Notes: generated by a model not told the origin, from the letters alone. Numbered from the stretch's first letter, positions 1-10,294 are shown. The stretch is DNA of 64,000 nucleotides from Streptococcus oriscaviae (GCF_018137985.1 NZ_CP073084.1:992001-1056000), one strand, 5' to 3'. Translations and numbers: made by a program.

Positions 1-648
1 CAAGACCGCAGTTAAAATCAAACCAAAAACAGTCAAAAGGACGCTTGGCTCAGTAAAGGTTGAAATAGACGGAACTACGCCACCACCGGCAAAGACTGAG
101 AACACACCATTTGCGAAGGTGTCTGCCGTAGCATCAGCAGGAGCTACACCATTGACAGTAATAATATCTGAACCAGAGGTCAAAAATGTAATCAAGTTGG
201 AATTCTTAAAACCAAGGTAGGCCACGAAAACCCCAATACCACCGCCAATCGCATGTTGAAGGCTGACTGGAATAGCCTTGATAATGCTCTTACGCACTTT
301 GGTTACGGTGATAAAGATATTAAAGAGACCACAGAGGAAGACCATAGCCAAGGCCTCTTGCCAAGAGAAACCAAGACCGACAACTACTGTGTAGGTGAAA
401 AAGGCATTAAGCCCCATTCCCGGTGCCAGAGCATAGGGAACATTGGCAAACAACCCCATGATAAGGGTAGAAACTGCACTGGCAATGATTGTTGCTAAGA
501 AAACAGCCTGTGAGGGCATACCTGCAACACTGAGGATGCTTGGGTTTACAAATAAAATATAGCTCATAGCAAAGAAAGTCGTAAGACCTGCCATAATTTC
601 AGTAGAAACAGTCGTTCCATGTTCCTTTAGACCAAAAAATTTGTCCAT
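1..648 (-). CDS. NCS2-family purine (guanine/hypoxanthine-type) permease, 5' part
   Basis: Partial: 216 codons are read from an ATG at 648 to the window edge with no stop, so the C-terminal half lies outside. The protein begins MDKFFGLKEHGTTVSTEIMA and contains the hydrophobic, proline- and glycine-rich run NVPYALAPGMGLNAFFTYTV typical of AzgA/PbuO-like members of the NCS2 nucleobase:cation symporters of the cytoplasmic membrane. The start is supported by a strong ribosome site (AAAAAAGGAG) about 12 bases upstream. A TTGAAA/TATAAT promoter (710-715, 687-692) and a PurBox-like site (780-793) lie upstream, which fits a role in purine uptake. The exact substrate (guanine/hypoxanthine versus adenine) cannot be fixed from this fragment. 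Confidence 0.85.
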   Translation of the reverse strand, partial: MDKFFGLKEHGTTVSTEIMAGLTTFFAMSYILFVNPSILSVAGMPSQAVFLATIIASAVSTLIMGLFANVPYALAPGMGLNAFFTYTVVVGLGFSWQEALAMVFLCGLFNIFITVTKVRKSIIKAIPVSLQHAIGGGIGVFVAYLGFKNSNLITFLTSGSDIITVNGVAPADATADTFANGVFSVFAGGGVVPSISTFTEPSVLLTVFGLILTAVL

Positions 649-686
649 TTTTTCAAAAATCTCCTTTTTTTACGAACGATAGACCC

Positions 687-715
687 ATTATACACCAAAC
701 ATGTTCCGGTTTCAA
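687..715 (-). promoter_or_regulatory. promoter of the purine permease gene
   Basis: On the minus strand a -35 TTGAAA (710-715) and a -10 TATAAT (687-692) are separated by 17 bases, 39 bases before the permease ATG. Confidence 0.7.
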
Positions 716-779
716 GGAGAATGTTCCGAAAATGCTTTGATTTTTTAAATTATCCTTATTTGCAAAGTATATAGGCAGT

Positions 780-793
780 AAAAACCGAACATT
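780..793. promoter_or_regulatory. PurBox-like site (PurR)
   Basis: AAAAACCGAACATT fits the lactococcal/streptococcal PurBox consensus AWWWCCGAACWWT. It lies about 100 bases upstream of the expected transcription start of the permease gene. Two related but imperfect GTTCCG copies lie nearer the promoter (around 703 and 723). Control by PurR is inferred. Confidence 0.5.
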
Positions 794-861
794 CCTCTCT
801 TCTTTCTTCTTTTCGCCAAAAAATCTTACATGTTTTATTTTGCGTCTTTCTTTATTTCTGC

Positions 862-867
862 TATACT
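862..867 (+). promoter_or_regulatory. -10 region of the HAD hydrolase gene
   Basis: TATACT preceded by TG at the extended -10 spacing (TGCTATACT), with a weak TTGCGT (840-845) 16 bases upstream. It lies 34 bases before the ATG at 902. Confidence 0.4.
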
Positions 868-901
868 AGGTAGTACATTTGCTCGAAACGGAGAAACTTA
901 C

Positions 902-1714
902 ATGGATAAGAAAATCATCGCCCTTGACTTAGACGGCACCCTCTTAAATCAAGAGAGCCAACTCACAGACTATACTATTCAGACAATCAAAAAAGTCCGT
1001 CAAGCAGGCCACACGGTTCTCATTGCAACTGGACGTCCCTATCGCATGGCGGTAAAATACTACCAGCAACTTGAACTGGATACCCCCATGATCAATTTCA
1101 ACGGTTCATTGACCCACATTCCAAACCAAAGGTGGGAATGGGAACAAAATATTCTCATTGACAAACGCTATCTCTTGGATTTCCTCAAGGAGGAAGAACG
1201 ATTTGAAGCAGACTTTATAGCAGGTGAGTACAAAAACAAGTTTTTCATCACTCAAAACAACCTTGACAAGGTAGACCCTGCCCTGATGGGTGTTGACCAG
1301 ATTACGCCTGACACACTGATTCAGCCTGAACGCATCACCAGCGATCCCCATTCTATCCTTATGCAGACCAGAGCCAAGGACAAATATGCCTTGGCCAAGG
1401 AAATGAAGGATTATTTCAAAGATGAGATTGAGATCAACACATGGGGAGGGCCTTTGAATATCCTTGAAACCTGTGCCAAGGGTGTGACCAAGGCTTCCGC
1501 CCTGACCTACCTCCTGGACCTCTATCAAGCTAGCAGCAAAGATTTGATTGCCTTTGGAGATGAACACAACGACACACAAATGCTGGAGCTGGCTGGTATT
1601 GGCTATGGCATGAAAAATTGTAGCCAAACCCTGCTTCCCTATGCAGACCGATTGACCGAATACTGCAACCACGAGGATGGAGTGGCGCGTGAATTGGAAA
1701 AACTCTTCCTATAA
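902..1714 (+). CDS. Cof-type HAD-superfamily phosphatase
   Basis: The 270-residue protein has the HAD signature: motif I DLDGTL with the nucleophile and acid Asp9/Asp11, motif II Thr43 in LIATGRP, and motif IV GDEHND at about 219-224. The size and the inserted cap between motifs II and III fit the Cof/YbiV/YidA subfamily, cytoplasmic Mg-dependent sugar-phosphate or nucleotide phosphatases with broad substrates. An upstream in-frame ATG at 830 exists, but only the ATG at 902 has a ribosome site (CGGAG, 10 bases upstream). A terminator follows, so this is a single-gene unit. The natural substrate is unknown. Confidence 0.85.
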   Translation: MDKKIIALDLDGTLLNQESQLTDYTIQTIKKVRQAGHTVLIATGRPYRMAVKYYQQLELDTPMINFNGSLTHIPNQRWEWEQNILIDKRYLLDFLKEEERFEADFIAGEYKNKFFITQNNLDKVDPALMGVDQITPDTLIQPERITSDPHSILMQTRAKDKYALAKEMKDYFKDEIEINTWGGPLNILETCAKGVTKASALTYLLDLYQASSKDLIAFGDEHNDTQMLELAGIGYGMKNCSQTLLPYADRLTEYCNHEDGVARELEKLFL

Positions 1715-1721
1715 ATAGACA

Positions 1722-1762
1722 AAAAGCGAAATGGCAACAATGAACCCGTTTCGCTTTTCATA
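1722..1762 (+). terminator. bidirectional intrinsic terminator
   Basis: AAAAGCGAAA (1722-1731) pairs with TTTCGCTTTT (1749-1758). It is A-rich on one side and T-rich on the other, so it can end both the HAD gene and the convergent lipoprotein gene. Confidence 0.7.
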
Positions 1763-1764
1763 TT

Positions 1765-3159
1765 TTATTGACTCGTCTGATTCATAGCGCCAGTTTCAAG
1801 CTTAGCTGTGGCCGTTATGGACTGACCGTTCACTTCTATGGTGTAGCTTTCCCCTTCCTTTATGGCTGATGAGCTAACCAGTACACTGTCAAAGGACTGG
1901 GTAGCCGTGTAGCTAGCGAGGGTTTGACCAGAAGCATCTTTCACAGTAATGGTTGCACCAGCTTCTCCGCTGATAGCAGTAGCTAGAATAGAAGCCTGAG
2001 TTGAACTTGAGCTGAACCCTTGAGTCATACCAGAGCTTCCGACCACAAAGACTTCTCCACCTGTAATGGTTGCCTCTCCTTCGTAATCAATAGTTCCATC
2101 TCCGTCAGACTTAGCTCCGATGACAGTGACGCTTCCGCCCTTGATGGCAATGTTCCCATTTGAGTCCAAACCATCTCCTCCTGCCGTCAGGCTAATGTCG
2201 CCTCCATCAATCGTCAGGCTAGCCTCTGAATAGCTGGAGGCATCCGCGGCATTGATTCCATCTTCTGTCGCTGTCAAATCAAGACTTCCACTCAGGATAT
2301 GAACTATCGTCCCCTCCAAGGCCTCTGTTGACTGGCTGACCGTGTAAGAACCTCCATCAACCACCAGCGCACCCGAAGCGTGGAAGCCATCATCTCCTGC
2401 ACTGGCTGTAATCGTAGCATCCTGCAAGTAGAGATTGCCCATATTGCTTTCTTCATCATTGTCGGAATGAAGGGCATCTTCTGTCGCCGTAACATCAATG
2501 ATCGCATTGGCAATGTTTAGGGCATCGTTAACATTGAAACCATGTCCGACTGCAGAAACGATATAGGTTCCGCCAGTTATTCGCAGATCATCATTGGATT
2601 CAATAGCATTGTTGTAATTCCCTTTCACAGTCAACTGTCCCTCTCCATTAAAGGTCAAATCGCTCTTAGAGTAAATAGCCGCATCCACCGTCGCATTGCT
2701 GTTAGCCACCGAGTCTGAGATGCTGTTGGTTGACCCTTCTGCCAAGGTTAGAGTGACCTTATCTGCTTCTTCAACATAGATAGCAGCTTGGTCGCCAGTC
2801 ATCGTCACATTGTCCAAAACCAGCTGCACCTTGGCTGAGTCAGCTGCTTTTACGAGAATTTGCACATTTTCAGAAGAGCCTGAAATGATATATGTCCCTT
2901 CCGAAGAGATGGTGACAGTGGAACCTGATACACTAACTCCTGAACCCGAAACAGTTGCAGAGGAACCAGAAAGGTCAATCGTTGCCGCTGTTGCTGTATC
3001 ATAACTGGAGTCAAAGTCACTGTCTGTAAAATAGCTGCTACTCGCCGTTGCCGTCGAGTTGGCTGTCGAAGAATTGCTGTTTCCACTACAAGCCGCCAAG
3101 GTCATGGTGGACAACAAGCCAACTAGAGCCATTGTTTTTTTAAGTGTGGATGCCTTCAT
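1765..3159 (-). CDS. carbohydrate-binding (DUF4353/Cthe_2159-type) lipoprotein
   Basis: 464 residues from the ATG at 3159, which has an AAAAAGGAG ribosome site. An in-frame extension to 3198 has none. The N-terminus MKASTLKKTMALVG... ends in the lipobox LAAC, so the protein should be a surface lipoprotein. The rest is a repetitive Ser/Thr/Gly/Asp-rich series of short beta-strand units (ITGG, LTIDGG, ALVVDGG, AIKGGS), as expected for a parallel beta-helix of the Cthe_2159/DUF4353 family, whose founder binds polygalacturonic acid and calcium. Ligand and role here are unknown. The family call rests on repeat pattern only. Upstream are TTTAAG half-sites that could bind a response regulator. Confidence 0.7.
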   Translation of the reverse strand: MKASTLKKTMALVGLLSTMTLAACSGNSNSSTANSTATASSSYFTDSDFDSSYDTATAATIDLSGSSATVSGSGVSVSGSTVTISSEGTYIISGSSENVQILVKAADSAKVQLVLDNVTMTGDQAAIYVEEADKVTLTLAEGSTNSISDSVANSNATVDAAIYSKSDLTFNGEGQLTVKGNYNNAIESNDDLRITGGTYIVSAVGHGFNVNDALNIANAIIDVTATEDALHSDNDEESNMGNLYLQDATITASAGDDGFHASGALVVDGGSYTVSQSTEALEGTIVHILSGSLDLTATEDGINAADASSYSEASLTIDGGDISLTAGGDGLDSNGNIAIKGGSVTVIGAKSDGDGTIDYEGEATITGGEVFVVGSSGMTQGFSSSSTQASILATAISGEAGATITVKDASGQTLASYTATQSFDSVLVSSSAIKEGESYTIEVNGQSITATAKLETGAMNQTSQ

Positions 3160-3242
3160 GTTTTTCTCCTTTTTAAAAACCGTCAATAGTAGACTCAAGG
3201 AAGGTTACTTCGCTTGATGTAAGCCCATTTTAGCCTTAAAAA

Positions 3243-3271
3243 CTTAAAGGATTCCTAAGTTTTTCTTAAAG
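3243..3271 (-). promoter_or_regulatory. repeated TTTAAG half-sites upstream of the lipoprotein gene
   Basis: Read on the minus strand, TTTAAG-AAAAA-CTTAGG (3254-3270) approaches the CiaR pattern NTTAAG-N5-WTTAAG, and another TTTAAG lies 22 bases away (3243-3248). The first pair has one clear mismatch. Binding by CiaR or another OmpR-type regulator is a guess. Confidence 0.3.
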
Positions 3272-3352
3272 AATTCTGAATGATTTCCAAGAAAAATATG
3301 CTAATTTCTGAAAGTTTCTGAAAAAATTTCTGTCATAATGTCACAAATCTAC

Positions 3353-3382
3353 TTGACAAATGTCATGAAAGCGGTTTATAAT
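3353..3382 (+). promoter_or_regulatory. man operon promoter with overlapping cre-like site
   Basis: -35 TTGACA (3353-3358) and -10 TATAAT (3377-3382) with an 18-base spacer. ATGAAAGCGGTTTAT (3365-3379) fits the CcpA cre consensus WTGNAARCGNWWWCA except in its last two bases and fills the spacer. A separate palindrome TGACAAATGTCA (3354-3365) covers the -35 box and could be a second operator. Confidence 0.7.
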
Positions 3383-3456
3383 AAGTTAGTTCGAAATGTA
3401 AGCCTCTTCAAAAAAGAGGACTCGTTTCAACAAGAAAAAATTTAGGGGGAACAATA

Positions 3457-4449
3457 ATGAGTATTGGAATCATTATTGCAAGTCATGGTGAATTTGCAGC
3501 TGGCATTCATCAGTCTGGACAAATGATTTTTGGCGAACAAGAAAAAGTACAAGTTGTTACTTTTATGCCAAGCGAAGGTCCAGATGATCTCTATGCTAAG
3601 ATCAATGCAGCCGTTGACTCATTTGATGCCGATGATGAAGTTTTGGTATTGGCCGACCTTTGGAGTGGTTCGCCATTCAACCAAGCAAGCCGCGTAGCTG
3701 GTGAAAATCCAGACCGTAAGTTTGCCATCATCACAGGTCTTAACTTGCCAATGCTGATTCAAGCCTACACAGAGCGCATGATGGATGCGTCTGCAGGCGT
3801 TGAAAAAGTAGCGGCAAACATCATCAAGGAAGCCAAGGATGGTGTGAAAGTTCTTCCAGAAGAACTGCAACCAGCTGAAGCAGCTCCTGTTGCTGCTGCC
3901 GCTCCTGCCGCTCCAAAAGGTGCTATCCCACCAGGGACTGTCATTGGAGATGGCAAGTTGAAAATCAACTTGGCTCGTATCGACACTCGCCTCTTGCATG
4001 GTCAAGTTGCGACTGGTTGGACTCCTGCTTCAAAAGCAGACCGTATCATCGTTGCTTCAGATACAGTATCTCAAGACGAATTGCGTAAGCAACTCATCAA
4101 ACAAGCTGCACCTGGTAACGTAAAAGCGAACGTTGTCCCAATCAAGAAATTGATTGAGGTTTCAAAAGACCCTCGCTTTGGTAACACACATGCCTTGATT
4201 CTCTTTGAAACACCTCAAGAAGCTCTGAAAGCGATTGAAGGTGGCGTTGAAATCAAGGAATTGAACGTTGGTTCTATGGCCCACTCTACTGGTAAAACAA
4301 TGGTCAACAACGTATTGTCTATGGACAAAGACGATGTTGCAACCTTTGAAAAACTCCGTGATCTGGGCGTACAATTTGACGTTCGTAAAGTACCAAACGA
4401 CTCTAAGAAAGACTTGTTCGAGCTGATCAAGAAAGCCAACGTTCAGTAA
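3457..4449 (+). CDS. manL: PTS mannose-family EIIAB component
   Basis: 330 residues. The N-terminal IIA domain has the phospho-accepting His10 in IIASHGEF. An Ala/Pro-rich linker (about 138-160) follows, then the IIB domain with its phospho-His181 in [16 protein letters not shown] takes phosphate from HPr, IIB passes it to the incoming sugar. First gene of manL-manM-manN, the main glucose/mannose/glucosamine uptake system in streptococci and an input to carbon catabolite control. The ribosome site is GGGGG nine bases before the ATG. Confidence 0.93.
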   Translation: MSIGIIIASHGEFAAGIHQSGQMIFGEQEKVQVVTFMPSEGPDDLYAKINAAVDSFDADDEVLVLADLWSGSPFNQASRVAGENPDRKFAIITGLNLPMLIQAYTERMMDASAGVEKVAANIIKEAKDGVKVLPEELQPAEAAPVAAAAPAAPKGAIPPGTVIGDGKLKINLARIDTRLLHGQVATGWTPASKADRIIVASDTVSQDELRKQLIKQAAPGNVKANVVPIKKLIEVSKDPRFGNTHALILFETPQEALKAIEGGVEIKELNVGSMAHSTGKTMVNNVLSMDKDDVATFEKLRDLGVQFDVRKVPNDSKKDLFELIKKANVQ

Positions 4450-4480
4450 ACTGGTCTGTATTTAAAGAAAGGATTTCAAC

Positions 4481-5287
4481 ATGTCAGATATTTCAATTAT
4501 TTCTGCTATTTTAGTTGTCATCGTTGCCTTCTTAGCAGGTATGGAAGGTATCCTTGACCAATTCCAATTCCACCAACCAATCGTAGCTTGTACTTTGATT
4601 GGTCTCGTTACCGGTAACCTCACTGCTGGTGTTGTGCTTGGAGGTACCCTCCAACTCGTTGCCCTCGGTTGGGCAAACATCGGTGCGGCGGTTGCTCCGG
4701 ATGCGGCTCTTGCCTCTGTTGCAGCGGCTATCATCTTGGTAAAAGGTGGCGACTTCTCTCCTCAAGCTATCTCAGTAGCGCAAGCTCTTGCTATTCCTCT
4801 TGCAGTTGCTGGTCTCTTCTTGACCATGCTTGTTCGTACTGCTTCCGTTGCCCTTGTGCACGGTGCGGATGCTGCTGCTGAAAAAGGTGATTTTGCTGCC
4901 CTTGAGCGCTACCACTTGGTTGCTCTTTCTCTTCAAGGTCTTCGTATCGCAATCCCTGCTGCCCTCCTCCTTGCTATCCCAACCGAAGCTGTACAAGCTG
5001 CTCTTGAAGCAATGCCAGCTTGGTTGTCAGGTGGTATGGCTGTCGGCGGTGGTATGGTTGTTGCCGTAGGTTTTGCCATGGTTATCAACATGATGGCAAC
5101 TCGCGAAGTATGGCCATTCTTTGCTATCGGTTTTGCACTTGCAGCAGTTAGCGATTTGACTCTTATCGCCCTCGGTGCAATCGGTGTTGCCCTTGCCTTC
5201 ATCTACCTTAACCTTTCTAAAAAAGGTGGAAACGGTGGCGGCGCTGGATCTAATGATCCAATCGGCGATATCTTAGAAGACTACTAA
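4481..5287 (+). CDS. manM: PTS mannose-family EIIC component
   Basis: 268 residues, very hydrophobic, with the EIIC-Man features FQFHQPIVACTLIGLVTG and repeated Gly/Ala-rich membrane helices. It forms the membrane sugar channel with the IID protein. It lies 31 bases after manL with its own AAAGAAAGGA site. The C-terminal tail is Gly-rich (KKGGNGGGAGSN). The same family is a receptor for class IIa bacteriocins in related bacteria (family knowledge). Confidence 0.93.
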   Translation: MSDISIISAILVVIVAFLAGMEGILDQFQFHQPIVACTLIGLVTGNLTAGVVLGGTLQLVALGWANIGAAVAPDAALASVAAAIILVKGGDFSPQAISVAQALAIPLAVAGLFLTMLVRTASVALVHGADAAAEKGDFAALERYHLVALSLQGLRIAIPAALLLAIPTEAVQAALEAMPAWLSGGMAVGGGMVVAVGFAMVINMMATREVWPFFAIGFALAAVSDLTLIALGAIGVALAFIYLNLSKKGGNGGGAGSNDPIGDILEDY

Positions 5288-5308
5288 GAAGAAAGGAAGA
5301 ACACAATC

Positions 5309-6220
5309 ATGACAGAAAAAATTCAACTTTCATTAAGCGATCGTAAAAAAGTTTGCTGGCGTTCAACCTTCCTTCAAGCATCTTGGAACTATGAGCGTAT
5401 GCAAAACTTGGGCTGGTGCTATGCCCTTGTCCCAGCTATCAAAAAACTCTACACCAAGAAAGAAGACCAAGTTGCAGCTCTTAAGCGCCACATGGAATTC
5501 TTCAACACTCACCCATATGTGGCTGCTCCAATCGTCGGTGTAACCCTTGCCCTTGAAGAAGAGCGCGCAAACGGTGCTGACATCGATGACGCAGCAATCC
5601 AGGGTGTGAAAATCGGTATGATGGGGCCTCTTGCCGGTATCGGTGACCCAGTATTCTGGTTTACAGTACGTCCTATCCTCGGCGCTCTCGGTGCATCTCT
5701 TGCTATCGGCGGAAACATCATCGGCCCACTCCTCTTCTTCATCGGCTGGAACGCTATCCGTATGGCCTTCCTCTGGTATACACAAGAGTTTGGTTACAAA
5801 TCTGGTAAAGAAATCACTAAAGACATGTCTGGTGGTATCCTCCAAGACATCACTAAAGGTGCTTCTATCCTCGGTATGTTCATCCTAGCGGTCCTCGCTC
5901 AGCGTTGGGTATCCATTGGCTTCAACTTCGACGTCTCAGAAGTTCCATTGGCTGAAGGTGCCTACATTCAATGGGATCAACTGCCTGAAGGCTACGAAGG
6001 GATTCAAAAAGCCTTTGAATTGGTTGGACAAGGCTTATCTCAAACCCCAACCAAGGTAACAACCTTCCAACAAAACTTAGATGGTCTGATTCCAGGCTTC
6101 ATGAGCTTGCTTCTGACCTTCCTCTGCATGTGGTTGCTCAAGAAAAAAGTTTCTCCAATCACCATCATCGTTGGTTTGTTCGCCCTCGGTATCCTCGCTC
6201 GTGTCGTTGGTATCATGTAA
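5309..6220 (+). CDS. manN: PTS mannose-family EIID component
   Basis: 303 residues. The N-terminus contains the family signature region RSTFLQASWNYERMQNLGW, and the FFNTHPYVAAPIVG and GDPVFWFTVRPILGALG stretches are typical of EIID. It completes the membrane complex with manM, 21 bases upstream, and is followed directly by an intrinsic terminator. Confidence 0.93.
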   Translation: MTEKIQLSLSDRKKVCWRSTFLQASWNYERMQNLGWCYALVPAIKKLYTKKEDQVAALKRHMEFFNTHPYVAAPIVGVTLALEEERANGADIDDAAIQGVKIGMMGPLAGIGDPVFWFTVRPILGALGASLAIGGNIIGPLLFFIGWNAIRMAFLWYTQEFGYKSGKEITKDMSGGILQDITKGASILGMFILAVLAQRWVSIGFNFDVSEVPLAEGAYIQWDQLPEGYEGIQKAFELVGQGLSQTPTKVTTFQQNLDGLIPGFMSLLLTFLCMWLLKKKVSPITIIVGLFALGILARVVGIM

Positions 6221-6224
6221 TTAA

Positions 6225-6247
6225 AGACCCCACTTCGGTGGGGTTTT
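6225..6247 (+). terminator. intrinsic terminator after manN
   Basis: ACCCCACTTCGGTGGGGTTTT: an 8-base stem with a UUCG-type loop and a short T run, 5 bases after the stop. Confidence 0.85.
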
Positions 6248-6248
6248 A

Positions 6249-6257
6249 TGGTATAAT
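6249..6257 (+). promoter_or_regulatory. extended -10 promoter before manO
   Basis: TGGTATAAT is an extended -10 element with no clear -35, just behind the manN terminator. It gives manO its own transcript in addition to read-through. Confidence 0.45.
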
Positions 6258-6329
6258 AGAGTCGTTTGAATCGGCTGTTCTTCCAATTCAAATGGCTGAG
6301 CATTACACACGAAAGAGGTCCTTATCCTT

Positions 6330-6695
6330 ATGGCACAATCATTAAACCATACGGTTGAACTCTCAACCACTGGCGTTTCCTATCTCAATCTGGCAGGCAG
6401 CTCTGTTGGCAAATTCTTGCTAGGAGATGTCGCTCTTGAATTCTACGCGGACAACAACGTGGAAAACTACGTTCAAATCCCCTGGGACCACATCGATAAA
6501 ATTGGTGCCAATGTGTCTGGCAGAAAAATCAGCCGCCATTTCGAAGTCTACACTGACAGCGGAAAATTTCTCTTTGCCTCCAAAGACTCGGGCAAAATTT
6601 TAAAGGTGGCCCGTGAGCATCTCGGCAACGAAAAAATTGTCCGCCTGCCTACTCTGGTTCAGATTATCTTAGGGAAACTAAAGAGAAAAAAATAA
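6330..6695 (+). CDS. manO: DUF956 family protein, ManO-like
   Basis: 121 residues. It has no signal peptide or membrane helix and ends in a basic tail (GKLKRKK). DUF956 proteins are commonly encoded directly behind manLMN in lactic acid bacteria and are called ManO; a regulatory role linked to the mannose PTS is suspected but not established. Context is the main evidence. The gene is separated from manN by a terminator and a likely promoter, so it may be transcribed independently. Confidence 0.75.
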   Translation: MAQSLNHTVELSTTGVSYLNLAGSSVGKFLLGDVALEFYADNNVENYVQIPWDHIDKIGANVSGRKISRHFEVYTDSGKFLFASKDSGKILKVAREHLGNEKIVRLPTLVQIILGKLKRKK

Positions 6696-7048
6696 AGTTG
6701 AGCAGGGGCTATTAGCAACTCATACACTTCAAATCGCACCATCAGACTCTATTCCCTTGATTTGATGAGTGGGGCAGAACAGAAACAAATTTGCCTCTCA
6801 CCCACTGCGTCAAGGGTTCGCACAAACTCAGAAAAAGGAGGCTGGACATTTTGTCCAGCCTCTTATTTTGATAATACAGGTAATGATTCAACCAAGGCAG
6901 GTCTTTCACGGAGTCTATACGAAAATGATGATCATTTTCCACTCGAACACCTAAAAAACCTGGTCTGAGACAGGATGCCCTTGGCAACCAAGCCCATATC
7001 AAGCGGAATAAATCGTATGAAAACACAGCAACAAATGTTTCAAGTATT
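6696..7048. other. intergenic region without a credible gene
   Basis: Between convergent manO and the acetyltransferase gene. It holds one clear terminator (6832-6868). Short reading frames on both strands lack ribosome sites and recognisable motifs. The sequence has the look of a degenerate intergenic repeat, but there is no second copy in this window. Confidence 0.5.
6837..6866. terminator. intrinsic terminator
   Basis: GAGGCTGGACATTTTGTCCAGCCTC is a near-perfect hairpin, preceded by an A run and followed by TTATTTT, so it could stop transcription from either side. Confidence 0.75.
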
Positions 7049-7501
7049 TTACAACTTATAGTGCATAAAGTTCTCGTGTTTCACAAACCCAAAATCCGTG
7101 TACAAGAGCCTTCCCTTGTCCGATGCCGTAATCTGCACTGTGCCGCAACCGTACAGCCTTGCTTCATTAATCACTCTTGTAAGTAGCTCTTTTGCAATCC
7201 CCTTGCGACGATAGCTGGGCTCCGTATACATACTTGACAAGAGGCCAACTCGTCCATTTGGACAGCCAAAGTAGGGAGGTTTCTCAACAAAAGACATCCC
7301 ACTTGTACCGATGATTTTATCGTTTTCCAAGGCCAGCCAAGAAACGAAAGTTCCATTAGCCATATGGCGATTGTAATAATCCTTCAGAGCAGGAACAAGG
7401 TCAATATCTTCCTTTGCACCTTCCTCTCGGAGTTGTAGGACACGCATTTCAATAAATATATCCAACTCATTTTCTGTCAGCTTTTTATAGTGTATGTTCA
7501 T
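7049..7501 (-). CDS. GNAT-family N-acetyltransferase
   Basis: 150 residues with the GNAT fold signature: YTEPSYRRKGIAKELLTRVI corresponds to motif A (R/Q-x-x-G-x-G/A acetyl-CoA pyrophosphate loop), followed by the beta-strand GCGTVQITASDKG and a C-terminal YTDFGFVKHENFM motif B. These cytoplasmic enzymes transfer an acetyl group from acetyl-CoA to small amines or proteins. The acceptor cannot be told. The ATG has a GAGGTG site eight bases upstream. Confidence 0.85.
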   Translation of the reverse strand: MNIHYKKLTENELDIFIEMRVLQLREEGAKEDIDLVPALKDYYNRHMANGTFVSWLALENDKIIGTSGMSFVEKPPYFGCPNGRVGLLSSMYTEPSYRRKGIAKELLTRVINEARLYGCGTVQITASDKGRLLYTDFGFVKHENFMHYKL

Positions 7502-7629
7502 TTTGACACCTCATCACTTACGCAGCCTAATTTTATCGTAACCATTCTGACAACCTGTTTTCTATCCAGCTATTTGTTCAGTCTTTTAACCGCTGTCTCC
7601 CTTCTGTTTCCGAAAGAGGAGAGACTTCA

Positions 7630-7657
7630 ACAAAGATAGTATAACAAAGATAGTATA
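7630..7657. repeat. 14-base tandem duplication
   Basis: ACAAAGATAGTATA occurs twice head to tail. On the minus strand each copy carries TATACT, so the duplication doubles a possible -10 box about 130 bases before the acetyltransferase start. The rest of 7502-7790 shows nothing else that can be supported. Confidence 0.5.
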
Positions 7658-7792
7658 CCAAATATTGTCAGAAATGACATCACATTAGTGGGGTGCAGTG
7701 CCGAAAACATGTCTTTTCTTCTTTTTTTACGTGCAACCATTGTAGATCGGACAATGCACAAAGAACACCGATTATAAAATCTTAACATTCAT

Positions 7793-7821
7793 TTTACATT
7801 CTTGTCATTTTTAGGTATAAT
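7793..7821 (+). promoter_or_regulatory. serS promoter
   Basis: -35 TTTACA (7793-7798), 17-base spacer, -10 TATAAT (7816-7821), directly upstream of the T-box leader. Confidence 0.65.
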
Positions 7822-7823
7822 GG

Positions 7824-9301
<1,478 letters not shown>

Positions 9302-9343
9302 CAAGAAAATGAGCTGGATTCCCAACTCATTGAAACAAGTATC

Positions 9344-9376
9344 CGAAGGGACCAATATCGGCCCCTTCTTTTTTAT
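9344..9376 (+). terminator. serS terminator
   Basis: GAAGGGACC pairs with GGCCCCTTC around a short loop and is followed by TTTTTT. Confidence 0.8.
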
Positions 9377-9510
9377 TCATAATCGCCGCCTGCCACATAA
9401 GGAACAACAAAATCATACTCTCCAGCTAATTTTAGCATGAAACACAAGGCAACTTGCATCAATCATTGACAAAATCATGCAAACAGGCTTTCTTTAAACC
9501 AAGCATATTA

Positions 9511-10194
9511 TCATTTCGTAAAGAAATAGTGTACAATCGTTGCAATGCCATTGTTCATCAAATGAATAGCAAGAGGATAAACCAAGTAATCAGTCCGGTA
9601 ATAGACATAACCCAAAACAAAACCACTGCTCGAATAGATAAACCAAGACAGCCAATCAGTTGGCCCATGCAGGAGGCCAAAGAGAAAACTAGTTAACAGC
9701 AATCCAACTAGGCGATATTCCCCAAATAACTTCTTGTAAAGATAGCCTCGAAAGACTACTTCCTCTGCCAGAGCTGGTAAAGGCGTTGTAAGCAGAAAGG
9801 CCAGCCAGAAAGGAAGGCCCGCAAACAGTTGAACGATCTCTTTCTGATTTGCAGTTGTATCAACTCCCTGCACATTCATCAAATACAGCGCTAATGAATC
9901 GCAGCAAAACATGACCGTATATCCAAGAAGAACAATCCCCAAACCTCTCCAACTAAAAAACTGAGAATCCCATATTTGCAAGCCATTCTTCTCTGCCCGC
10001 CACCAGAAAAACCAAGTGGTTAGTGCTACCAGAACACCAATGGCTAAAAAGACCAACTGCTGAAATTCAATTAGCCCCAAGCTCTTAAAACTACTTAATA
10101 GAATGGCTGGCAAATAGCAAATGATGAGTAAACCAAAGGCTCGCAATAAAATCCATAACTTTTCCCAGACTTGTTTCATTTTTTCTGTCAGCAT
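9511..10194 (-). CDS. CPBP-family intramembrane metalloprotease (Abi/CAAX type)
   Basis: 227 residues, about six or more membrane helices. The three CPBP motifs are present: EEVVFRG (Glu144, Glu145, Arg149), FGLLHG with His176, and AIHLMNN with His211 and Asn. Related proteins process prenylated or secreted peptides and many sit in bacteriocin-immunity contexts, but here there is no bacteriocin gene beside it. The gene stands alone between serS and the fatty-acid cluster. Substrate unknown. Confidence 0.85.
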   Translation of the reverse strand: MLTEKMKQVWEKLWILLRAFGLLIICYLPAILLSSFKSLGLIEFQQLVFLAIGVLVALTTWFFWWRAEKNGLQIWDSQFFSWRGLGIVLLGYTVMFCCDSLALYLMNVQGVDTTANQKEIVQLFAGLPFWLAFLLTTPLPALAEEVVFRGYLYKKLFGEYRLVGLLLTSFLFGLLHGPTDWLSWFIYSSSGFVLGYVYYRTDYLVYPLAIHLMNNGIATIVHYFFTK

Positions 10195-10262
10195 TCACAT
10201 CTCCAATTTGTATTATTTTTATAATACAATTATACATTACAAAAGATAGATTGTCAACCCAC

Positions 10263-10294
10263 AAAAAAACACCAGCTTGGCGACTGGTGTTTTT
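10263..10294 (-). terminator. second terminator behind accA
   Basis: On the minus strand AACACCAGTCGCC...AGCTGGTGTT forms a hairpin followed by a T run. It lies 127 bases beyond the accA stop and backs up the first terminator. Confidence 0.7.

Noticed and set aside
1106..1672. A 188-codon frame antisense to the HAD hydrolase
   Set aside because: The sense frame carries all catalytic motifs; this is its shadow.
6742..7026. A 94-codon minus-strand frame between manO and the acetyltransferase
   Set aside because: It reads through a terminator, lacks a ribosome site and shows no protein-like composition.
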